Shown here: piece after piece, positions 1 through 6,644 of the stretch
Layout: each line of letters starts with the position of its first letter
Position numbering within the stretch: the first letter of the stretch is position 1
Assembly (NCBI GenBank): GCA_002342685.1
Contig: DDQN01000031.1
Coordinates: 1-57,430 of the forward strand
Direction: 5' to 3'
Source of the DNA: Vibrio sp. UBA2441
GTDB taxonomy: Bacteria; Pseudomonadota; Gammaproteobacteria; Enterobacterales; Vibrionaceae
Length of the DNA: 57,430 nt
Notes under the pieces: generated by a model
The model's database searches: none
Told to the model about the DNA's origin: nothing
Seen by the model: only the letters and a program-made list of their open reading frames with translations
Program-made: the position numbers and the translations under genes

Positions 1-32
1 GATTGCTCCGGAATATGCACCCAGTCACCCAT
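1..32 (-). CDS. 5' end of an unidentified gene leaving the window on the left
   Basis: An ATG on the minus strand (complement of 30-32) is preceded by a very good ribosome binding site, AGAGGAGG, four bases upstream (about 37-44). The ten codons inside the window read MGDWVHIPEQ and then the window ends. This is too short to assign a family. The strong ribosome binding site is the reason to call it a real gene start rather than chance. Confidence 0.5.
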   Translation of the reverse strand, partial: MGDWVHIPEQ

Positions 33-308
33 TTTGCCTCCTCTTTAGCATAAACTACACGTAAATGCCTTACGCCTTACGGACGTAACTCTTCCGTATC
101 TACGTTTTTATTATGTTGCTGTCGTCAATTATGAAACTCAACTAATATAATACTATTGTGTGAATCGAAAGAGATATTTGTGAGAAAACTACGGAACATA
201 TCTGCATAGATGCCGTGTAAATGTATGATATTAATTTGGTCACTTATAGAACGTTCGAAGGGCTCCGTTCTGTGGAGCTAAGAAGCAATGGGGCAAAAAT
301 AAGATAGC
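33..308. other. Intergenic stretch left of the insertion sequence
   Basis: AT-rich non-coding DNA between the leftward gene start and the insertion sequence. It must carry the promoter of the leftward gene. I see no convincing open reading frame, RNA gene or strong terminator in it. Confidence 0.4.
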
Positions 309-325
309 ACAATCTGTCAAATCTG
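309..325. repeat. Left target-site duplication of the IS1202-like element
   Basis: The 17 bases ACAATCTGTCAAATCTG directly abut the left inverted terminus (TGTGA at 326). The same 17 bases with one C for T change follow the right terminus at 2071-2087. Long duplications are known for the IS1202 group, so the length supports the family call. The single mismatch suggests the insertion is not very recent. Confidence 0.8.
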
Positions 326-407
326 TGTGAACACCAAGCGATTCTGTCGTACCTTAACTACCAAGCGACTTTGTCGTAATGATAATTACCAAGGGAAATT
401 GACGGTC
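326..407. repeat. Left terminal and subterminal repeats of the IS (three copies of an ACCAAGSGA motif)
   Basis: Three related units in the same orientation: ACCAAGCGATTCTGTCGT (about 333-350), ACCAAGCGACTTTGTCGT (about 361-378) and ACCAAGGGAAATTGACGGTC (about 388-407). The right end carries two inverted relatives. Repeats of this kind at both ends of an element usually are transposase binding sites; that role is inferred here. Confidence 0.65.
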
Positions 408-426
408 TCCATTTTTCAGTAATTCT

Positions 427-451
427 CTAACTATTGAATTGAAATAGTTAG
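427..451 (+). promoter_or_regulatory. Hairpin just upstream of the transposase ribosome binding site
   Basis: CTAACTATT at 427-435 and AATAGTTAG at 443-451 form a perfect 9-bp stem with a 7-base loop. The 3' arm runs straight into the AGGGG that lies about ten bases before the first transposase ATG. Transcription entering from outside the element would fold this stem. Such hairpins are known to damp transposase translation in other insertion sequences; that function is inferred. Confidence 0.45.
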
Positions 452-463
452 GGGTTACTTAGG

Positions 464-1980
464 ATGATTGTTATGAATTCCCAATCTCAGCTTACCGTTG
501 ATGTCATTGCTAAAGTTGCTCAAGGTAAAATCAGCATTCTTAATGCCTCAAAACTACTCAATAAGTCTCGTCGAACCATTGAACGTTATCTAAGTCGGTA
601 CAAAAAAGACGGCATACGTTTTGTTATTCATGGTAACACTGGTAAAGCACCTACTAATAAAATTCCAGATACGTTGAAACGACAAGTTCAATCGCTCATC
701 AAAGCTAAATACTACGACTTCAACCTGCTTCATCTAGCCGATATGCTAGAGGTGTTTAAAACCTCAACATTAAGCGTGAAACCCTTCGTAAGTGGGCGCA
801 TGAAATTCATCATGTGAAACGCGCAAAGCACCGACGTTCAAAGGTTCGAAGACGACGTGAACGTATGGAAGCGGAAGGCTTAATGCTGCAAATGGACGGT
901 AGCCCACACCTCTGGTTTGGCGAGCGAAAATCCTGTCTGATAGCAATGATTGATGATGCAACCAGTCACATTCACGCTGAGTTTTTCCCCTCAGAAACCA
1001 CGGAAGGATGCCTCAAAGTAATGAAATGCTACATTGAGAAAAAGGGCCTATTTAAAACACTTTATGTCGATAGAGCGGGAATCTTTGGTGGCTCAAAACG
1101 AAGCAACTTCTCACAAATGCAGAGGGCTTGTGAAGAGCTTGGAATAGAGATTATCTTCGCCAACTCTCCACAAGGAAAGGGCCGTATTGAGAGAGCGTTT
1201 GATACTTTCCAAGATCGCCTTGTCCCAGAACTTCGCCTGCAAGGAATAACCGACATCGAAAGTGCAAACCATTACCTTCAAAACGTCTTTATTCCCGATT
1301 ATTGGCTTAAAAAACTCACCGTCAATGCAAAAAATGTCCGTTCAGAATTTAAACCTGTTCCTGCTCACATCAATCTTGATGCGGTCTGTATACAAAAGGA
1401 ATACCGCAAAATCCGAAGAGACCACACCTTCAGCTATAGCAATGCGATGTATCAAATTACGTCACCTTTACGTTACTCCATTGTGAGCCAACAGGTTGAG
1501 CTTCGTAAAAGCCTAGATGGTGGCTTTACCGCATATTTTGCCGACCGTAAACTCTCCGTAAAAGAACTGGTAGAGCCAAGTTCAAGAAAAGAATATGGTG
1601 AGGAGGTACAGAAAAAACTGGATGCAATCGAGCGGGCAAATGAACTTGGTAATGTACGGGAAGCCGCTCGACAAAGCGGTTGCTCGGTGAAAAGCATTCA
1701 CAACAATCATCAACTGCTTGAGGCTCACGCCCCATTAGCACTAAAGCGCATGTATGGGCTGCCACGTCACAACAACCGCATTGATGAGACGACGAGAAAC
1801 ATCGTGATATCACTAACACTAACGCTTCCTCACCTGACATCCATAAGAATAAGTGGTGAGATGATGAAGCGTTACAGCATCTCTATTAGCCACTCTACTG
1901 TTAGGAATATCTGGGTGGACGAAAAACTAAATACCAGAGAACTACGGGAAGCACGAGCCGAATCTTTAGTTATTGATTAG
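464..1980 (+). pseudogene. IS1202-like (ISNCY) transposase, interrupted by a one-base frameshift
   Basis: The first frame (464-817) gives a helix-turn-helix N-terminus. The second frame takes over at about 760 and runs to 1980; joined they make a protein of about 505 residues. Switching frames after the VFK codons (gtg ttt aaa) restores a continuous family-like sequence (NLNIKRETLRKWAHEIHHV). The DDE residues are visible in the second frame: LQMDGSPH, YVDRAGIF and GRIERAFDTF. A second helix-turn-helix-like segment follows near the C-terminus. Translation may start at 464 or, with AGGA at 461, at the ATG at 473. The simplest explanation is loss of one A from an A run (AAAA at 758-761). A programmed -1 shift is less likely because GTTTAAA re-pairs poorly. 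Confidence 0.7.
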
Positions 1981-2018
1981 GCTTGAATGGGTTGATAGTA
2001 AGCTATCCTAAAAGGGAA

Positions 2019-2070
2019 CAACGACAGAATCCCTCGGTAATTAGACCGTCAATATCCCTCGGTAATCACA
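2019..2070. repeat. Right terminal and subterminal repeats of the IS
   Basis: Two units in inverted orientation relative to the left end: CAACGACAGAATCCCTCGGT (about 2019-2038) and AGACCGTCAATATCCCTCGG (about 2043-2062). The second leads into the terminal TCACA at 2066-2070. They match the left-end units when reverse complemented. Confidence 0.65.
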
Positions 2071-2087
2071 ACAATCTGCCAAATCTG
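2071..2087. repeat. Right target-site duplication of the IS1202-like element
   Basis: ACAATCTGCCAAATCTG follows the right terminus and matches the left flank at 309-325 in 16 of 17 bases. Confidence 0.8.
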
Positions 2088-2126
2088 ATTATATCGCTGT
2101 TTTAGCCCTGATAGATTCAGTTCAGA

Positions 2127-2639
2127 CTAATCCATTTCATCGATTGAGAGTAGCTCATCAAAATCAATCATATGCATATTTCGGTCAGCAATTTTAAGGT
2201 CTTGATATGCCCAGATTTTTTTTGCTATCCGCAGAGGAGAACTTGTATCCAAGGTATTCTCCCTTATCTGCTCATCGGTGTGTTCAACATGACAGAATTC
2301 GATAAAACCGAAATCTGTTACGTACTCTCCGGATTTACCTGTTGTTGCCACAATTAACCGCATAGGAACTTGGGATATCACCCCCCATTTTGATAGAGCG
2401 TCTTCAAAGGAAATGTATACCGGATGATCTTCTCGTAACCGAACTGCCAATTGCTCAATAAGATCTATGTGTCCCCTACCAGATTTATAGACAAATAACT
2501 CACCAGAGATGTTTGAGATATAAGGGCTACGAGATGTTATGAACTCAAGGTCATCAGTTCCATACAGTTCACATATTTCATCTTTAGAGTAGATTAGTCG
2601 CTGTTCTCTGCGGTAATTCATCTCAAAAATCATTTTCAT
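2127..2639 (-). CDS. AbiEi-like antitoxin-family protein, orphan
   Basis: A 170-residue protein. The middle (VYISFEDALSKWGVISQ, then a hydrophobic stretch leading to TTGKSGEY and FGFIEFCHV) has the look of the AbiEi antitoxin family of type IV toxin-antitoxin systems. In that family a 'YISLESALSxxG.IS' stretch is followed by 'TTGRSGxxxTxxGxIEFxH'. In known systems AbiEi binds its own promoter and neutralises the nucleotidyltransferase AbiEii encoded just downstream. Here the stop is followed after about 40 bases by the target duplication and the IS, and beyond the IS there is no AbiEii-like frame, so the toxin partner is absent. No good ribosome binding site is seen, and the ATG at 2621 is an alternative start. 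The family call is from memory of the motif. Confidence 0.5.
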   Translation of the reverse strand: MKMIFEMNYRREQRLIYSKDEICELYGTDDLEFITSRSPYISNISGELFVYKSGRGHIDLIEQLAVRLREDHPVYISFEDALSKWGVISQVPMRLIVATTGKSGEYVTDFGFIEFCHVEHTDEQIRENTLDTSSPLRIAKKIWAYQDLKIADRNMHMIDFDELLSIDEMD

Positions 2640-2878
2640 TTTACTGTTGTTTGCCTATTAGATTGACATCAATATCAAAACGGTGCGTTTTATTTAGTCA
2701 TATAACCTGAACTGTCAGGATGTACATGTGTTAATAGTAATGTTGTATACCCATACTCACGCAAGTAATTCACTGTTTTAGCATAATCATTTTTTTATAA
2801 ATCGGCGCATTGCAAACTTGTAATGATGGCAACTACGAACATGGCAGCAGCATAATTGGTTATATCTTCGCAAATAAT

Positions 2879-3016
2879 TTAATTACCATTACCAAGGTGC
2901 ACAATAATGACACCGTCAGTTTTAAGGCAAATCGTCGCCATGGAGTCTTTGACATACTTTTGTACCGTCTTAGCGATTATCTGTCGATCATCATTGCTTG
3001 CTACTTTACGTTTCAT
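2879..3016 (-). CDS. Small unknown protein (45 aa) downstream of the ParB-like gene
   Basis: An ATG at 3016 (minus strand) lies 11 bases after the stop of the ParB-like gene, with GAAGA just ahead as a ribosome binding site. It encodes 45 residues beginning MKRKVASNDDRQ, basic at the start, then VQKYVKDSMATICLKTDG, and ends HLGNGN before a TAA. The tight spacing suggests it is co-transcribed with the upstream gene. I do not recognise the family. It is short enough that chance cannot be excluded. Confidence 0.4.
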   Translation of the reverse strand: MKRKVASNDDRQIIAKTVQKYVKDSMATICLKTDGVIIVHLGNGN

Positions 3017-3027
3017 TGTTCTTCAAA

Positions 3028-4224
3028 TTATACGATTTTAGCGTTGGCTTGCTGTTGAATATGCTTTGGAATCTTACCTCTGTCCTTGAATGGAACCGTA
3101 AAGGGTTCATTTATATTTCCCGCTCCCTTCGCCGGAAGTCGATTGCCATCTTCGTCCTTTGTATATTTTGCTACTCTTCGAACCGAAATTTTATTCCCGT
3201 AAATAGGCAGTGATAAATATTGGTTCCACCCCTTAAAAATTGCAGACAACCTGCAAATGAGAGAATAGGACGTTGACTCGCCAACCAATGTTTGCAAATA
3301 GTTTCTAACTTGATATTCGATGTCGTTTTCAGACTGTAATCCTATGCCTGATATAACACGTGTTAGATAAAGCTCCGGAGATATAGAGAGACTCTCGTTG
3401 TACTCTTGCATAAATGCCTTAATTAAATAATGAGCAAATGCGTATGTAGGTTGTGATGCTTGTATCTCTTGTCTGTGCTTTTTCGCTAATTTGGAAACAA
3501 AATCTACAGAAAGTGCTAGTTCTTGGTTTTCTTCAACATAATGAAGAATTTCAGCTTGCTGAAATGAAGTCCCTTGGGTTCCTCGAAAAGCGAACGGATT
3601 AAAAGTCTTTTCAAATGCTTTTGCTAACATTGCTACTTTAGATAAGATATTAGCGTCAACCTTTACCCCAGACATTTCTAAAACTTGTGCCCTAGAACGA
3701 ATGTTACCGACATCGATATGTGCGAAGGACAAAGAATCGCTCACACCCCAGATCAAAACAGCTATGAATCCAACATTTGATCGAGAGGCTGCTTCAAGGC
3801 GGGTGTGTCCATCTTGAACCTCCCCATCATCCCCCATTATTATTGGTTCACCAGTCAAACACCATTTACGGTTGTTTAGGGAACTGACATATCTTTTAAC
3901 AGCTGCGCTATTTATTTTTCTGTTTTTTAGTTCGGGGTTAATAGCGCCGCGTCTTGAAAACCTCAACATATCTCGAGCAAATTCGGGTGTAATAATAACA
4001 ACCTTATGCCGGATTGATGTCTCAACTTCTTTTAGTTGCGGGTAGTACTTAGATTTTTCCTTAAAAATCTCATCCATCTCTTCTCTGCTTAACTTTTTTG
4101 AGGAAGAGTCCATCAGCTTCTGTGAGCTGGCAAGGTAAGTTGTTGGCTCTGCTTCATATTTGTTTACTAATCCCTCAACAATAGAGTTTTCAACATTTTC
4201 ATTTTCAATGTCTGAATCTTTCAT
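3028..4224 (-). CDS. ParB/DGQHR-like protein with a DGHTR motif
   Basis: I chose the ATG at 4224 (398 residues, MKDSDIENEN) over the TTG at 4287, because the TTG start would place a GC-rich hairpin inside the coding region. The centre (residues about 119-150) reads NRKWCLTGEPIIMGDDGEVQ, then DGHTRLEAA at about 138-146. This is the pattern of ParB-like/DGQHR proteins, in which 'W..tGe.i..d..G.l.DGqHRL.A' surrounds a nucleotide-binding Arg/His. Q and H of DGQHR are replaced here by H and T. The C-terminal half is helical and unassigned. A 45-residue frame follows closely. The divergent neighbour at 4351 resembles the DndB branch of the same broad fold. Roles for such proteins range from plasmid and phage functions to control of DNA modification; none is shown here. 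Confidence 0.5.
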   Translation of the reverse strand: MKDSDIENENVENSIVEGLVNKYEAEPTTYLASSQKLMDSSSKKLSREEMDEIFKEKSKYYPQLKEVETSIRHKVVIITPEFARDMLRFSRRGAINPELKNRKINSAAVKRYVSSLNNRKWCLTGEPIIMGDDGEVQDGHTRLEAASRSNVGFIAVLIWGVSDSLSFAHIDVGNIRSRAQVLEMSGVKVDANILSKVAMLAKAFEKTFNPFAFRGTQGTSFQQAEILHYVEENQELALSVDFVSKLAKKHRQEIQASQPTYAFAHYLIKAFMQEYNESLSISPELYLTRVISGIGLQSENDIEYQVRNYLQTLVGESTSYSLICRLSAIFKGWNQYLSLPIYGNKISVRRVAKYTKDEDGNRLPAKGAGNINEPFTVPFKDRGKIPKHIQQQANAKIV

Positions 4225-4264
4225 GTATACAACACATATCTGACCATTTATGTGTTTAATTATT

Positions 4265-4285
4265 GATCGGGGCGGCGCCCCGATC
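4265..4285. promoter_or_regulatory. GC-rich perfect palindrome between two divergent genes
   Basis: GATCGGGGC, GGC, GCCCCGATC form a 9-bp perfect inverted repeat around a 3-base centre. It stands out in very AT-rich surroundings. It lies 40 bases upstream of the leftward start at 4224 and 65 bases before the rightward start at 4351. It could be an operator for one of the two proteins, a hairpin in the leftward leader, or a bidirectional block to transcription. There is no adjacent T run. Confidence 0.5.
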
Positions 4286-4350
4286 AAGTCTAAATTATAA
4301 ATAAATTGTAAAATTGAACGATTAGATTCAGAAACTCTTGAGTAAATATA

Positions 4351-5520
4351 ATGTTAAAAGAGACGGTTACGATTTCAGGGATAAGTTCAAATCAACTATA
4401 TGGTGGAAGTTTCAGCTTACAGAGTCTGATATCTGCGATTGAGTTGCCGACTTATTGCCCGATGTATGATGTTTCTGAGACTCTGAAGTGCGCCTTTGAA
4501 GAAGTGACGAACAAAACAAATCAAAAAAAAATAGATAAACTAGTCGATGAAATAAAGGCTGGCCTTCAAAACACCATAATTGCAGCGCCGTTGTCATTAG
4601 TAGTTGCTATTCGTGGTAAGGTTGATTTTTGTTCAAAAAAAACTTCAGATCATTCAACAATGACATTTTCGCTGAAAAATGCGTTTGTTGTTGATAGCCC
4701 TTTACTTCTCTCTGCAATTTATCAATTACTTGGTGTCGACAATCCCTATATCGGTGGTACAAAGTTAAAAGAGCAAAGCCAAAGTGAAAGCGAACTTAGA
4801 CAGCAGCTCAGTACAACCATTGTTTCTGTTACGTTTCTTTTCGAACCAGAATTTGGTTTTTCAGATAATGATATAAAAGATATTTTTCATTACTTTAGCC
4901 AACGTGATGTCAATTTTCATTCTGTTCCGCTTAACCTGAGTTCCGAAATGCCTGATCTTTCTGCTTTCGTAAAAAGCTTGGCTAAAGACTTATCGCTAGA
5001 CCAATTGGGCGGAATGTCTATGGCTCGAAGTCGAGTAACAAAAAGTGAAAGTTACATTACTACAGAAGCCACTATGATAAGTTTGGTTCTGTCAGCTATC
5101 GGGGGGCCAAAGATGAGAATAGGTCGCCATATTCCAAAAACATTACCAGACAATACACCGATCACGCTTCCCCTACTGCAACACCGAAAGCCTGAGATAC
5201 AAAGTTTCTTGAAAGGTTGGCTAAAACCTGTTGAGAAACAATTGAGAAATGACAAAGATGGGTTTCATTACTCTACGCAGTTCTGGCAAGCTCTAGGACT
5301 GGTCATATATACGATCAGCCAAAACCATGAATCTGACGAAAGTTACTTTTTTCAATCTGGTTTTAAACTAGGTGAGATAGACTATCGACGAGATGCAGAA
5401 CATTGGTCAAACTGTGAAGCAATGCAACTAGATGCGACAGGTCGTTATTATAAAAATGCTACTAATGGGGGGAGAACTTTCCGGGAAGGAGTGGCTAAAT
5501 ATCTTACCTCTCTACTTTAA
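4351..5520 (+). CDS. DndB-like / degenerate DGQHR-domain protein
   Basis: A 389-residue protein. The layout follows DndB-type DGQHR proteins. An N-terminal segment with QKKIDKLVDEIKAG is followed by a hydrophobic strand ending LSLVVAI. The core NAFVVDSPLLLSAI (about 110-123) stands where the family has 'VVDGQHRLxAi'. A segment IFHYFSQRDVNFHSVP resembles 'iF..iN......v..sl'. Near the C-terminus IDYRRDAEHW and ATGR (about 342-360) resemble 'lDWsr.n..W' and 'GR'. The DGQHR motif itself is replaced by DSPLL, so any activity needing it should be lost. DndB represses phosphorothioation genes in dnd systems, but no dndACDE are in this window. The assignment is by motif order from memory. Confidence 0.45.
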   Translation: MLKETVTISGISSNQLYGGSFSLQSLISAIELPTYCPMYDVSETLKCAFEEVTNKTNQKKIDKLVDEIKAGLQNTIIAAPLSLVVAIRGKVDFCSKKTSDHSTMTFSLKNAFVVDSPLLLSAIYQLLGVDNPYIGGTKLKEQSQSESELRQQLSTTIVSVTFLFEPEFGFSDNDIKDIFHYFSQRDVNFHSVPLNLSSEMPDLSAFVKSLAKDLSLDQLGGMSMARSRVTKSESYITTEATMISLVLSAIGGPKMRIGRHIPKTLPDNTPITLPLLQHRKPEIQSFLKGWLKPVEKQLRNDKDGFHYSTQFWQALGLVIYTISQNHESDESYFFQSGFKLGEIDYRRDAEHWSNCEAMQLDATGRYYKNATNGGRTFREGVAKYLTSLL

Positions 5521-5577
5521 CTGTAACCCCCTGAATGAAGACCGTTTACTAACAGTGGCATCTTTGCAAATTTCTGG

Positions 5578-5733
5578 ATGAAAAGAGGTATATCAGCATT
5601 ATCGGATATGGAAAGAGAGGTTCCAAGAGCAGAATTACAAGCTCGACCTTCGGCTAAGAAAGTTGAAACCATCTCTATGAATCACACAGTTAATAAACGT
5701 AATGGGGCTAACATGTTACCAATTATAATTTAA
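5578..5733 (+). CDS. Possible small protein or gene fragment (51 aa)
   Basis: An ATG at 5578, 57 bases after the DndB-like gene, opens a frame of 51 residues beginning MKRGISALSDMEREVPRAEL and ending at TAA 5731-5733. The first half is rich in charged helix-forming residues and looks protein-like. There is no clear ribosome binding site, and I do not recognise it. It may be a leftover N-terminus of a larger gene. Confidence 0.25.
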   Translation: MKRGISALSDMEREVPRAELQARPSAKKVETISMNHTVNKRNGANMLPIII

Positions 5734-5968
5734 AACTGTATAATCACGGGACCTCCAGTTACGTATCTCCCAAAAGCGTTCACTTCTTAACATTTCCCGT
5801 TTAGTCTCAGATTTGCATACCTATTCCTGAGCAGTTGAGATAAAATCCTGCCGAATTTATTAAGTTTGTGGCGATTCATAAGGCCACTAGAGTATTAACT
5901 AGTTGTTCAGAAGTAACGGAGTATAGTTTGACTCACGCTTGGCAAGTAGCTGCAATTATTGCGACTAA

Positions 5969-6058
5969 TGATCTGCTCCAGTCAGACTGGACACCGCATT
6001 AAGCGACATATTGTTTTTCAAAGTTAACTGGGCTTAGATACCCAAGGGCATTAGAGCA
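5969..6058 (-). mobile_element. Remnant of an IS3-family element (terminus plus the last codons of OrfB)
   Basis: On the minus strand about 20 codons read CSNALGYLSPVNFEKQYVA followed by a stop (TAA, complement of 5999-6001). This is the characteristic C-terminal end of IS3-family OrfB transposases ('..LGYLSPvefE..y'). About 30 bases further is the terminus, read on the plus strand as TGATCTGCTCCAGTCAGACT, which resembles the IS3 end TGATCTTACCC..GTGGACAC. Everything upstream of these codons is gone. It is a relic that marks past insertion and deletion in this region. Confidence 0.7.
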
Positions 6059-6177
6059 CATTAAGGGATACTAGACTGCAAAATATCGACTAATAACGCG
6101 AAGGCTAATTTGTCAATTCAATCGGATAAGTTTGACTAGGGGTAAACTCAGGTTAACAAGATCTGAATGATTAAAAG

Positions 6178-6249
6178 GTCTAACGCATAAAGGGGCATTT
6201 TCGCGTTTAAAAATGCCAACTGTTGCAGTTCAATAAGAATTTGTTATCA
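6178..6249 (-). other. attC-like site B (integron cassette recombination site, degenerate)
   Basis: Read on the minus strand, the segment begins TAACAAATTC (complement of 6246 downward) and ends ATGCGTTAGAC at 6178. That end contains a full core site GTTAGAC (GTTRRRY). Between them GGCATTTT and AAAATGCC (6210-6217 and 6194-6201 on the plus strand) form a strong hairpin. The TAACAA...GCGTTAG ends and the internal imperfect palindrome are the hallmarks of attC. The arms next to the core pair only partly. The hairpin could also simply be a terminator. Confidence 0.4.
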
Positions 6250-6340
6250 AGCATCAATCTGGCTCATTTCTGGACAATAACTGTACCAGTGACCTTGCTA
6301 ATATAGAAAATAACGAATTAACTTAAGTATGGGAAAGTAG

Positions 6341-6458
6341 CCGCGTTAAGTTGTGAACAACGCTACCACCTGAATTAAATCAATGCACCGTAAGCACGAA
6401 ACCCACCCTTGAACTGAAAACGCTAAGCGTTGGGATGTCACTCTTAAATTTATTGTTA
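6341..6458 (-). other. attC-like site A, VCR-like, degenerate
   Basis: On the minus strand the segment starts TAACAA at 6458. It continues with AAGAGTGACATCCCAACGC, then GCGTTTTCAG, GGGTTTCG, and finally GTAGCGTTGTTCACAACTTA near 6345. Order and spacing follow the Vibrio cholerae repeat as I remember it (TAACAA, AAGAGGGAC, AACGC, GCGTTTCCAG, GGTTTCG, ATGCGTTG). The L boxes CAACGC and GCGTTG pair perfectly, as do GTGA/TCAC and TAAG/CTTA. The 3' core GTTRRRY is not intact, so it should be inactive. The first TAA is also the stop codon of the minus-strand frame 6456-6617, as is common in integron cassettes. Confidence 0.5.
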
Positions 6459-6617
6459 GTAGTGAGTTCTGACACCTAATGGATGTTTACTGGCCCTTAC
6501 TTTAGCTATAGCACTTGCCGAGCCTTTAACCTTCCAAGTTTTCCCCTTAGTATCTTCAAATGCTAGAGATTTGAGCTCACTATCATTGTCGTTATCTTCA
6601 TCCTGAAACTTTGCCAT
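6456..6617 (-). CDS. Small cassette-like protein (53 aa), unknown
   Basis: A minus-strand ATG at 6617 opens 53 codons beginning MAKFQDEDNDNDSELKSLAF, then EDTKGKTWKVKGSASAIAKV, ending GVRTHY. An in-frame stop lies six codons upstream. The acidic then basic composition looks like a genuine small protein. Its TAA stop is the first triplet of the VCR-like attC, the usual arrangement of a gene cassette. No good ribosome binding site is present. Its start overlaps the region where the divergent phosphoesterase should begin. Confidence 0.4.
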   Translation of the reverse strand: MAKFQDEDNDNDSELKSLAFEDTKGKTWKVKGSASAIAKVRASKHPLGVRTHY

Positions 6618-6644
6618 CGGACCATCATCTGGCTAACCTCTGAT

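Larger units (their letters stand above)
326..2070 (+). mobile_element. IS1202-like insertion sequence (ISNCY family), complete but with a frameshifted transposase
   Basis: A 1,745-bp element. It starts with TGTGAACACCAAGCGAT and ends with the inverted counterpart (reverse complement TGTGATTACCGAGGGAT). It is flanked by a 17-bp direct repeat with one mismatch. Inside are a hairpin ahead of the transposase start, one transposase reading frame split by a -1 shift near 757, and subterminal repeats at both ends. It sits between an unknown leftward gene and an AbiEi-like gene, at the edge of an accessory region. The family call rests on the transposase sequence and on the long target duplication. 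Confidence 0.8.
5521..6455. other. Gene-poor stretch with mobile-element debris
   Basis: This 0.9-kb stretch holds no long reading frame. It contains a possible 51-residue frame (5578-5733), the end of an IS3-type element (5969-6058) and two degenerate attC-like sites on the minus strand. The rest, notably 5734-5968 and 6060-6177, shows nothing I can assign. Confidence 0.5.

Noticed and set aside
2690..2790. Minus-strand peptide NDYAKTVNYLREYGYTTLLL followed by THVHPDSSGYMTK
   Set aside because: It reads like real protein, but an in-frame stop lies just upstream and there is no ATG at its head. It may be a fragment of a lost gene; not enough to annotate.
4225..4287. Longer start (TTG at 4287) for the ParB-like gene
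   Set aside because: It would translate the GC-rich palindrome as coding sequence and has no ribosome binding site; the ATG at 4224 is preferred.
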